Shown here: one piece after another, positions 11,015 to 41,800 of the stretch
How positions within the stretch are numbered: position 1 is the stretch's first letter
Layout of the letters: every line of letters starts with the position of its first letter
Source of the DNA: Anolis sagrei
Taxonomy: Eukaryota; Chordata; Lepidosauria; Squamata; Anolidae
NCBI RefSeq assembly: GCF_037176765.1
Contig: NC_090022.1
Coordinates: 78,369,209-78,433,208, forward strand
Length of the DNA: 64,000 nucleotides
Direction: 5' to 3'
Program-made: the position numbers and the translations under genes
Notes under the pieces: generated by a model
What the model was told of the DNA's origin: nothing
What the model saw: the letters and a program-made list of their open reading frames with translations, nothing else
The model's database searches: none

Positions 11015-12470
11015 GAACACCTCTGCTTATAGGGTCTGGTCATGATCTTGGGACCAAATACTCCATCTGCTTTTTCCCATTCCTTTCTACAGTTGACAGC
11101 GGATGGCCTCTTTTAGTTCAGCATTACATATGTGATGAAACATCTTGAGGAGTTTTATGGCTTTATTGGGTCTTTTTTCATTCCAAGCATTTCTTCTGTG
11201 CAGCACAAATCATAGCCATCTTGCCAGTGTATTTCTGACACATACATAGCCTTGTTTTATAATGGGAAAACCACCATCACGTTCAAGTTTTGTTTTTTGT
11301 AGCTTGACTGTCTGATCTGCTGTGACTGGCTCTTGTGTGGACATCTGCTTTATTTATGCCAGGTTATTGTGGGGTTGTGTGTGACTTTAGCCTCTTAAAT
11401 ATTCCTTATTTCAACCTTTAAGGGATTTTGGCATTCTCGGGTCAAATGTTTTTTTGAAGGCTTGTTCCTAGGAGGTTTTGGAAATCTGCTTTGGCTGTTC
11501 CAGTTACAAGAGATCTATGCCTTAATGTTGGGGCATGCCCTTTCAAAGGCCTATAGTATGACATGCATGACATGGTTTGTGAAGTTTGTTCCTGACATTG
11601 AATGGCTCAGTATATCATTGGCAAAGTCCTTCAGTCCCAGGGTGTAACAAGTCTCTAATAAAAAAGGGAATCATGCCTATTACATGTGGATTCAAGGGCT
11701 TTGGAAAATTCTAGTGACACTTTGAAAAGAAAGGATGTGAAATGGAAGTATAATTAATGAGAAAGAGACAATGGGCATCTAAGCTTATTCTGGAAATAAA
11801 GGTTTCCAAGGTAAATTGCTTAGAACATGGGAAGAATCTAGCTGAGCTGCTTACATTAGTTGTGAACATTAGTAACAAGTGATATAGTTGTCTCTTTTGA
11901 CATGTTTATGTCAGGCAAGGGAAGACATTGTGTATCTAGTCCAAGGCAAGCGGAGCATATACAACCCTTCTTTTCTTGAGCTAAAACTCCAGCATTCCTC
12001 CTCATTGGCTGTCCTTGCAAGGGCATCTGGGAGGTGCAGTGAAACACTTAGAGGGCTGTACTTTGCCCACTCCTGGTTTCAACTCTTAAGCCACAGGCTG
12101 GCGTTACTTTATTATGTAGCAGCCTTGGGATATCTGTTATATAGACGTTCCTTTGTGTAATGGCATGTTTATGAAGGACCTTCTCACTAAGCTTTTTTAT
12201 GCCCTAGAGTGACCTGTGTCTTTTCTATAAACTGTGAGGTTGTGATATCACTCAACAACTTACTAATGTCTGATCCATCCTTATAACCACATCTTGGATA
12301 TGTGTTCCTTTGATAGCATTCTGGCTCTTGCCAACTTCGTTTAGTTATTGTCATTACCACTTCTATGCAGTAAACAGTGATTCAGCATTTGATTAATGTT
12401 TAATTTATTTTGTGATGTTTTGTGCTCATGTCTCTATTCCTGACTATTCCATGGAATTAAAAACACCCCT
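11015..12470 (+). other. KIAA1191: KIAA1191 3'UTR
   Basis: This stretch after the stop has no further exon and few repeats. Candidate poly(A) signals are AATAAA near 11656 and 11796 and ATTAAA near 12456, so alternative 3' ends are possible. The facing SIMC1 3' end begins about 200 bp farther on. Confidence 0.55.
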
Positions 12471-12680
12471 TCTGAATGCATATCTTGAGGTCATTATTAC
12501 AACAGTATCATAATGCAAAATCTTTACTACATGCTAATAAGCCAATACTTTCATGCCCACTTAACTAAAATGTGCATTGCTGAATTCCAAGGGGATTGGT
12601 GGCTGAATAAATCTGTACTAGCTCATAATTTCCAATGTACTTATCCACAACTTTTTTTAAAAAAAAAGTCATCTCACTCC
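12471..12680. other. Convergent intergenic gap, KIAA1191 to SIMC1
   Basis: This is the short gap between the likely poly(A) sites of the two tail-to-tail genes. It holds AT-rich single-copy DNA and no open frame of note. Confidence 0.45.
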
Positions 12681-12696
12681 ATAAGTAATAATATAA

Positions 12697-12702
12697 TTTA
12701 TT
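12697..12702 (-). terminator. SIMC1: SIMC1 poly(A) signal
   Basis: AATAAA on the minus strand lies about 190 bp past the SIMC1 stop. The 3'UTR would be short, roughly 200 nt. Confidence 0.55.
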
Positions 12703-12891
12703 ACAAAAGTAGTACAAAATCCACATGGAAACAGTCACAGACCAATTTCAGGCTAAACTGAAGACTTTCAATTGTTTGACAATCTCATAACAATGTAAAA
12801 ATGGGATTGGAACCAGTGTTTCTTTTAAATCCATAGCTTGGCGTTTCTACTTGAAAGAAGCTCCCTTTTTTAGCAGTCCAGCAGTCATCCT

Positions 12892-33080
<20,189 letters not shown>

Positions 33081-33103
33081 GCTGCCTCTCGGCGTGGTCC
33101 CGC

Positions 33104-33116
33104 CCACTAGGGGGCG
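33104..33116 (+). promoter_or_regulatory. CTCF-like motif at SIMC1 start
   Basis: The 13 bases CCACTAGGGGGCG, followed by TGG, fit the CTCF core. It lies on the opposite strand to the one at 265-278. Confidence 0.5.
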
Positions 33117-33439
33117 TGGCCTACTCAGATGGGGAGTGGGGCCAAGGAAAGTTCTCTCCCAGAGCGAGGCCAGGAAGGGCTGGGTGCTTCACCAAGCTAC
33201 AACTCCCACTGAAGGAGACGTAGTTTTAAAAGGGAATTTTCAGAGATGTCATTTACTACTGCCATCTCGGCCTGTTTCTGCAATAGGTCTTTGTTTACAG
33301 AAAATGCTGATGGTTTGAGACAACAGTGCTGCAGAGAGGAAGCTACTTGTCAAGGATAACAGTACATCCGGACAAAACCGGCTCGTTAGAACCTCCCAAG
33401 TTTCCCAGTTGCTCTGAAGTTATGTTTGCAACAGAATAA

Positions 33440-33960
33440 CAGATTAAGAAAGTATTTATTTATCGTGACATCTGCAACCAGAACATTGTATTACATTTCT
33501 AACTGAACAAAACAAACAAACAAACAGATAAAAAAACCACACAAATTTTGCAATCTTGGTAGCTGATTAAATGTCCTTTGACCAGTATCTGGCCACTTGG
33601 AGTGCTTCTGGTGTTGCCGCAAGAAGGTCCTCCATTGTGCATGTGGCAGGGCTCAGGTTGCATTGCAGCAGGTGGTCAGTGGTTTGCTCTTCTCCACACT
33701 CGCATGTCGTGGATTCAACTTTGTAGCCCCATTTCTTAAGATTGGCTCTGCATCTCGTGGTGCCAGAGCACAGTCTGTTCAGTGCCTTCCAAGTCGCCCA
33801 GTCCTCTGTGTGCCCAGGGGGGAGTCTCTCATCTGGTATCACCCACGGATTGAGGTGCTGGGTTTGAGCCTGCCACTTTTGAACTCTCGCTTGCTGAGAG
33901 GTGTTCCAGCGAGTGTCTCTGTAGATCTAAAAAAACTATTTCTTGATTTAAGTTGTTGAC
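33440..33960 (-). mobile_element. Non-LTR LINE 3' end (copy 1)
   Basis: The minus strand has GHTEDWATWKALNRLRSG, RCRANLKKWGYKVESTTCEC and EEQTTDHLLQC, ending VARYWSKDI. The C.C...H....C motif is the usual C-terminus of several APE-type LINE clades. A nearly identical copy is at 36000-36475 in the same orientation. Confidence 0.8.
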
Positions 33961-34315
33961 ATGCTGGCTGATACCCAAACAAGGGATGAGCTGGAGATGT
34001 CTCTGCCTTGGTCCTTTCACTATTGGCTGCAACTTCCCGGCGGATGTCAGGTGGTGCAATACTGGCTAAGCAGTGTAATTTCTCCAGTGGCGTAGGGTGC
34101 AGACACCCTGTGATAATGCGGCATGTCTCATTAAGTAAGTCATGGTCAGAGAACAATAGACTAGAGTTGTGTCCTTGATGTCAATCAATTTGGAGTGGGG
34201 CCAAAGAAAGTTCCCTCTGGTGCTTCTTTTAAAGAAGAGGAAGCTGCCAAGCCTCTCCCAAAGCGAGGCGTTGTAGGCTCGATATTTGTGTGCCCGAAGG
34301 AAAAGGGATGCTGGG

Positions 34316-34975
34316 TTGTTGTGAGGTTTTCGGGCTGTGTGGCCATGTTCCAGAAGCATTCTCTCCTGACGTTTCACCTGCATCTACGGCAGGCATCCTC
34401 AAAGGTTGGGAGCCCAGAGCAGGCCTGTAGCCAGGATTTTGATTTGGGGGGGGGGGGGCTGAGTCTGAGTGAAAGAGGGTCTACCCTAGCAAACCTTTTG
34501 TATCGTTACCCCAATACCCCCATGCATATGGGATATATTGAGCATGGTGATCAGATCATGATATGAATAAACATGTTTAAATAATGTAGCAGTAAGGTCT
34601 TTTCGTGGACCACCATGTGAATTTCGGGGGGGGGGGGAGCTGAAGCCCCCAAAGCCCCCCCCCCCCCCCCCCCGCTACATGCCTGGTCCAGAGGTTGAAT
34701 CAATCCGTGAAACATGAATCAGTCAGGGCCAGGTAACACCTCCCAGCAAAGGATTCCCCTAGACAGCAACGATCCAGGCTTTGAAGCTGCAAGGCCATTA
34801 AATGCTAATCACGGTAGCCAATTGCAACAGTCACACTTGCCTCAAGAGTTCTTTCTCCTATCCTGGACATTGCAGAGATAGCTAAACCCCGCTTGTCTTG
34901 TTTCCAACAAAGCGCACTACCTCTGAGCCTGCCATAGCTGTGGGTGAAATGTCACACTGCATTTCTTATACCAGT
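34316..34975. mobile_element. Fold-back repeat, long copy split by a hAT element
   Basis: The left arm is at 34316-34419 ('cattctctcctgacgtttca') and the middle and right arm at 34686-34975 ('ggccattaaatgctaatcac' to 'gtgggtgaaatgtcaca'). The hAT element 34420-34685 lies between them. The right arm is diverged. Confidence 0.65.
34420..34685. mobile_element. hAT-type element with G/C tracts
   Basis: The ends are CAGGCCTGTAGC and GCTACATGCCTG. The flanks GCCCAGAG and GTCCAGAG agree at 7 of 8 bases. The interior carries G12, G13 and C20-like tracts near its two ends. It belongs to the same family as 59008-59306. Confidence 0.78.
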
Positions 34976-35055
34976 GCTTCTCAACCTGTGGCTCCCCAGG
35001 GGTTTTGGCCTACAACTCCCAGAACTCCCAGCCAGTTTAGGATATCTGGAAGTTC
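34970..35055. mobile_element. hAT-type MITE half copy
   Basis: It has 'agtgcttctcaacctgtgg', 'ttttggcctacaactcccag' and the beginning of the second arm. It lies directly upstream of the THOC3 promoter. Confidence 0.55.
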
Positions 35056-35220
35056 AAGGCCCTCAAGGGATGAGGCGAGGCCCACTCCCAACCCGGGCCA
35101 CAGCTGTCACTTGCCCATTCCAGAGGAAGGCACAGGCGCGAGCAGTGACGTCACGGAGGCGCGCCCTTTCTGTCCCGGAAGCGGAAGGCGCGCGGGCTGA
35201 GCGTCCGGGGTGGGGTTGCC
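35056..35220 (+). promoter_or_regulatory. THOC3: THOC3 promoter
   Basis: The block is short and CpG-rich with no TATA box. A full CRE/ATF palindrome TGACGTCA is at 35146-35153 and an ETS-type site CCGGAAG at 35175-35181, with another GCGGAAG next to it. Both site types are common in housekeeping promoters. Transcription should start between about 35160 and 35200. Confidence 0.65.
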
Positions 35221-35409
35221 ATGGCGGCGCCGTCCTCTCCCTACGTGCAGGCCATGCAGGAGCTCTTCCGCGCCAACACGCGCAGCCGCGAGTTCCCAGC
35301 CCACGGCGCCAAGGTCCACTCGGTGGCCTGGAGCTGCTGCGGCCGCCGCCTCGCCTCCGGCTCCTTCGACAAGACCGCCAGCGTCTTCGTGCTCGACAAA
35401 GACCGCCTG
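35221..35409 (+). CDS. THOC3: THOC3 exon 1
   Basis: The ATG sits in the strong context GCCATGG and opens MAAPSSPYVQAMQELFRANT. The donor is GCCTG|GTAAGC. The N-terminus is about 26 residues shorter than the human one, which starts farther upstream. GC content is far above that of the other exons. Confidence 0.93.
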
Positions 35410-35765
35410 GTAAGCGGCAGAGGGATGTGGGCCGCGCCCGCCCAAAGCCTCCTCGCCTTGCCTCCATCACGGCCAGTGTTCTTCGCAACTTGATGTGACG
35501 CTGCTTAGGCCCATCTACACGGTCCCATTTAAAAGGAGGCCAGACAGCAAACTCCCACCAAAGCGCATGAAAAGCCCTTAATACGCATTAGTGCTCTGTG
35601 GTCTGTGTAATCGCCACCCGGACCCCAAAACTGGTCCCAGGATCTCCCATGCTAAGCAATCGCATATGCTTTCAAACCACTTTCTTCCCTACTACGTTAA
35701 ATGGTCTGTGTAGATCAGTGATTCTCCAGGTGTTTTGGACTTCAGCTCCCACAATTCCTAACAGC

Positions 35766-35808
<43 letters not shown>

Positions 35809-38800
35809 CTTTATTTATACCCGGCCACCATCTCCCCAATTGGGACTCCGAGCGGCAGACATGAGGCCAAGCCCAAACTGAAAATTACAATAAAATAAAA
35901 CCGAAAACCCAAACAATAAACAACAAACAACATAATTACATAAAACATATGATAGCAATATAAAATTACAATATGCACAATCACAATGAAAATGGGCTTA
36001 TTTATTTATCGTGTCATCTGCAACCAGAACATTGTACTACATTTCTAACAGAACAAAACAAACAAACAGATAAAAAAACCACACAGATTTTGCAAACTTG
36101 GTAGTGGATTAAATGTCCTTTGACCAGTATCTGGCCACTTGGAGTGCCTCTAGTGTTGCTGCAAGAAGGTCCTCCATCGTGCATGTGGCAGGGCTCAGGT
36201 TGCATTGCAGCGGGTGGTCAGTGGTTTGCTCTTCTCCACACTCGCATGCCGAGGATTCCACCCTGTAGCCCCATTTCTTAAGATTGGCTCTGCATCTCAT
36301 GGTGCCAGAGCGCAGTCTGTTCAGCGCCTTCCAAGTCGCCCAGTTTTCTGTGTGCCCAGAGGGGAGTCTCTCATCTGGTATCACCCACGGATTGAGGTGC
36401 TGGGTTTGAGCCTGCCACTTTTGAACTCTCGCTTGCTGAGGTGTTCCAGCGAGTGTCTCTGTAGATCTAAGAAAACTGGGCTGGCAACATGTAATGATTA
36501 AAAGAGACTGATTAAAACTAACTAAAACTCAGGTGAGATGAGAGAGAGACAGATTATTTGCAGAGGAGGACTCATTATAGTGGGGGTTGTGGAATCAGGC
36601 TTTCCCACAAAGGGGAACACATATACTCCAATGACAAAACGTTGACAAATAGTGTGAGAATGTAAACCTATTCATCAAAAGCACAGCAGAAGAGCCAGGT
36701 TTTAAGGTCCTTTTAAAAGGTTTCTAAGGTAGGGGTAAGATGGCTGGGATTTCTGGGAGCTGAAGTCCAAAACACCTGGAGGCCAAAGGTTGGCAACCAC
36801 TGTAGCTGTTCCTTGTGTTACAAGATGTGGCTGAATGAAATTCATAATGACATTTGTGTGGTAAAGTTCAAAGCCGTGGTCGTTTTACAAGGTCTTTAGC
36901 CTTCTCTGCTAAAGATTGCTGGCTGCCTAATCAAACTACAACTCCAAGGATTTCACAGCATTGAGCCATGGCAATTAAAGGGGTGGTAAAGGTATAGATT
37001 TCCCCTTGACATTAAGTCTAGTTGTGTGAGTATGTGGGGTGGTGCTCATCTCCATTTCTACTCATCTCCATTTCTAAGCCAAAGAACCAGTGTTATTTGT
37101 AGACACCCCCAAGGTCATGTGGCTGGCATGACTGCATGGTGTGCTGTTACCTTCTCGCCAAAGCGGTACCTATTAATCTCACATTTGCATGTTTTCAAAC
37201 TGCTAGGTTGGCAGAAGCTGGGGTTAACAGCAGGAGCTCACCCCATTCCCTGGATTCGAATCACTGACCTTTTGGTCAACAAGTTCAGCAGCTCTGCTGT
37301 TTGACTCACAGTGCCAGCATAGGCTCTGGTGTAAAGCTGCATAAATTTTACATATTCTGGAAATTTAATAAAATTCCTGCATTCAAGTGGATAAATTCAT
37401 CCTGAAAGAACAAAGTTGATAGTATCTTTTGTAAATTGGGACTGCATCTACACTTCAGAATTAATGCCCTTTGATACCATTGCCATGACTCAATGCTGTG
37501 GAATCATGGAAGTTGTAGTTTTACAAGGTTGTTAGCCTTCTCTTTCAGAGTGCTGGGGCCTCACCAAAAGTTTAGTTGCTGGATTATTTGAGAAAGGCAG
37601 AAATGTGTGTTTGTGCACACATCTGTACATAATGATGTGGAATTTAAAACTGTACTTCATTTCCCTCTCTAGGTGAAGGAGAGTAATTACCGTGGCCATG
37701 GAGATAGTGTGGATCAGTTGTGCTGGCACCCCAGTAACCCTGACTTATTTGTCACGGCATCTGGAGATAAAACCATTCGTATCTGGGATGTCCGCACCAC
37801 TAAGTGCATTGCCACAGTGAACACCAAAGGTAAATGACACTAATCTTAATTGAAGAATATCTGTCTTTTGCAAGTATTTGATCATGTAATTGGGGGAGTA
37901 CTAAAATAAGAAATTAATCCTGAGAAGACATCACTTTTTAATTGCACTTTTAACCCATGTAGATCTCTCTCCTTCATCAGATCTTTTCCCCTAAAAAGTG
38001 GGCTGAGCTGAAACTGTATTTTACTCTTGTTATGTTTTAGAAATGTTACTTGAACAGTGTCCAAGTAACATCATCTTCTGAGGCTTAGGTCTGAAAGGCT
38101 GTCCCAAGCCCCCATGTCTCCTTGTATTAGTTAACCCAGGTTTCAAAATCCTTAAAAGAGGACAATCTGGTGATTTCTCCCAAGTTGTAAATTTCCTTGC
38201 AGAAGAGGTTTCTTGGCTCTGTCCGGTTTTTCTACTGTGACTTTGTTGCTGTACTTTGCCACAGAACCAGCCTTTGATTTCCAGGTGCAGAAGTCTCTGT
38301 GTCTTGCATGGCTTTCACACAGGTAGAAACACAGTCTGCTCAAGTTCCCTTTCCTTTTCGCCCCAGGGGAGAACATTAACATCTGCTGGAGCCCCGATGG
38401 TCAGACTATTGCAGTAGGGAACAAAGATGATGTTGTCACCTTCATTGATGCTAAGACTCACCGGTCCAAAGCAGAAGAACAGTTCAAATTTGAGGTGAAT
38501 GAGATCTCTTGGAACAATGACAACAACATGTTTTTCCTCACCAATGGCAACGGTTGCATCAATATCCTCAGGTACCCTCAGCATGGCCTTTTCTAGGCAG
38601 CAAGTGAGTTGTCTGTCTTATCTTTTGGTTTAGGAGTAGCGTGGGGGAAAAGGGCTTTTGTATCAGTCTTCTACATTTCTTAATAGTGTATTGAGGGTCC
38701 AACTTTTTTTTGCTTCCTCTGGTTTTGGGGAATATGCTATGATGTCAGATATTAAGTTACAAACAGCAATCTGTATCTTTGGGGACTTTTGGTGAACATT

Positions 38801-41800
38801 TTTTTCTCATTTTCTGAGCTTCACATTTAAGAGCAATATGGATCAGCAAAGTATCTAGGGAGGAATCCAACTGCATTCATTGTCTAACATATTTCCTACT
38901 TTTTGATAGTCTCTTGCACATTAGGGTACAGTATTTTTAGGCCCCAATAGTAAAGATTAAAACTCTTGCCCCCAGAATGATGGTTTTTGACAGTCCTTTG
39001 CTTCCTGAAGCTAGTTTTATGGAATCTCAGCTGTCTGCCCCCCCCCCCCCCCACCACCACTACCACCACATACAAAATCCAGAATATACTAATCAGAGTG
39101 AATATTTATGATCAGTTAATGATAGATGCTCAGGTGGATAATTTCTGGCTCTGTCACATAAGGACTTTAAAAAGAATATTTTTCGTCACTTCATCTGTAC
39201 GTTAGACCTCTATTTTAGATCCCCCCATCCCCTGACCCCAGCTTACCTCACCACTGGTTGTTTTGGAAGACTGCATGATTGCCACCTCCTTTTACAACCT
39301 TTCCCAGAGAGGAATGTTGGAGGAAGATGTTTTTTGTGCAGCTATCAACTGTTTTCCATGTTGAACATGCACTCTTGGGAAATTCTGGCTCTAAGAAATT
39401 ACAGAGACATCCCAATGGAGGGACAAGCAGTTGCTTCAAGAAATTTGAGCTCCTCCTGGATACCATTGTTTTCCACTGTTCACAATTTTCTTGTGCTAAT
39501 ACCATGTCTATGGCTTTCCTCTGTGTCTTAGTCAACACAAAGAACCAGTGCTGTGCCTTACCACTTTGTAAATGATACCTTCTATGTGAAAAGTGGATAA
39601 TGTGATGGATTCTCCTTTATTGGGGGCATTTAAACAGAGATAAGATGGCAATCTCTCAGAAATGCTTTAGCTTGGTATTCCTGAATGGGAGGAGCCTGGA
39701 CTAATCTACATTGGCCATTTAATGCCGTTTGAAGCTAGCAGCTAGATTAAAGCATACTAAAGCAAGCTCTTAATGTGCATCAGTGCTGTGTGGTTTGTGT
39801 AATCATCATTTGCGCCTCAAAACTGGTTCCAATATTTCTTATGTGATCATTGGTACAGTGAAACAACTTTCTTCAATACTGGTTTGAAACTGTATTAAGT
39901 TGTCAGTATAGATGGACCTAAGTGACTATTAGAATTCATTTCCAGTTCTGTGATTTTGGTTGAAAGGACTGTTCTTCAGTTTCTTTCCAACATCATCTCT
40001 TTCTTTTTTTTCATAGCTACCCAGAATTGAAACCTATTCAGTCGATTAATGCCCACCCCTCAAACTGTATCTGTATCAAATTTGATCCAACGGGCAAATA
40101 TTTTGCTACTGGAAGTGCTGATGCACTGGTTAGCCTCTGGGATGTGGACGAGCTGGTGTGTGTGCGATGCTTCTCTAGGTAAGTTGTCTTGATCTGTGCT
40201 CGGTGTCCTTTTTAGCATTTGGTGCTGCAGATATTTCTACAATGTTCCCCTGCCACAGATATGTTGGACTGCAACTCTCATTATCCTCAGTAAGCAATAC
40301 ATGGCCAGTAGCCATGAAGGCTGGAATTTATGGGGATTGCAGCCGACTACATTGAGGAGGTCCAAGGTGAAATAAGAATGTAATGTAATACACATTGGAG
40401 AAAGAAATTCCAACTTTGTTTCTGTGTTGATGTAATTTGATGAGAGTGTATTTTCCAGGATAGATGTTAGAGTAATTAACATTTTAGTGAAAATCTTAAC
40501 ACACTTTGTTCACTGGCAGGGCAAGCTGACTTTTAAATCAAGATAGTTTTAAGTTATCAAACTAAAACTGATTTAAATCACATTTTACATTTTTTAAAAT
40601 CCATCTATTTCCTGAACAATCAAGCATATTGTAATAGCTAAAACATATTGCTCATTCTAAGCTGAGACTATCAGCAGCTGTCTTTCTTCATGCAGCTCAT
40701 GTAGAGTTCTTTTCTTAATGACAAATGTGCATCTAAGTATTTCTTTTGCAAGGACTTCAAACAAGATTACTTAATTTGAAAACTTTGGGCAGAATGAAGG
40801 ATTTGTAATGCATGCATATGTGTGTGTCTGTAAATGTGTGTGTGTGTATATTCCATATTTCATCGCATAATAGTCACCATCACATAATATAACCTCATCA
40901 CATAATATAACCTCATCACACCCACCAAATTCAGTGTTTCAAAACACTTTGAGCCTGTTTTGGGGACAGAGCCCCACACCATGCATCACATGACATTGTG
41001 TGACTTCTGGCATAGGCCCCACCACCAACCGGGATGGAAGCTTCCTTGGACACCTCCCTCACAACATGTTGTGCTGACTTCAATGTAGCCAGCACAGATC
41101 CTCCCCAGAAGGGCGGTGCTTCCCATGTGTGATGGGGAAAATGTCGCTGAGAGGGAGCTGTGCGAGGAGTGACAGATTTGTCCTGCTTCCCCTCTCTTTC
41201 CTCCTGGCCTTTGTGATAAGGTTGTTTGTTGCACTCCCATTTTTTTGGGTCCTGGTTTCAGTATTTTCAAATTTCTCAGATGACATTCGCATCCTTGATT
41301 TACCAGTAGGCAGACTCCACACTGTAAATGCCAATCTGCTTAGAATTTAGAATTCATGGCAGATTGGATTAAAACTATGTGGAACAGAAGGCCAGGTGTA
41401 CAGCAGAAAGAGCTGAATTTGCTAGTTTTGGACAATTTCGGACATCATATTGTCAAGGATCTCTGAATAAACCTCTGAAGAGATGCAGGCAAGATGTCAG
41501 AAGAAAATGCTACTGGAACATGGCCATACAGCCCAAAAAGCTCACAACAACCCAGTGATTCCAGCCATGAAAACCTTTGACAGCACAAGAAAGACTAAAA
41601 TGTTTAACGATGTAAATTTACTGTTGTATATGTTCTGAAGTTGTTTTCAACATAGTTTTATTAAAATGTTACAGTTTCAGAACAAAAAAAAGATTTTTTC
41701 TCCTCACGTAATAGTCAGGAAAGTGTGACTATTATGTGATGAAATATGGTATAAACATACACACATACAGGATTTATTTACCCTAAGTGTCGTAGTTTCC

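Larger units (their letters stand above)
35712..36800. mobile_element. hAT-type MITE split by LINE insertions
   Basis: The left half is at 35712-35770 (from CAGTGATTCTCC to AACAGCTGGTA) and the right half at 36740-36800 (from GGCTGGGATTTCTGG to CAACCACTG). Joined in order they match the complete MITE at 8782-8907, so about 970 bp was inserted at the middle. Confidence 0.7.

Noticed and set aside
33567-33842. Possible zinc-finger gene (C.C...H....C) on the minus strand
   Set aside because: A near-identical frame occurs at 36109-36384, with LINE context on both sides; it is the C-terminus of a LINE ORF.
35063-35488. 141-codon frame antisense to THOC3 exon 1
   Set aside because: It is a GC-rich shadow of the coding exon and CpG promoter; the plus strand reads as THOC3.
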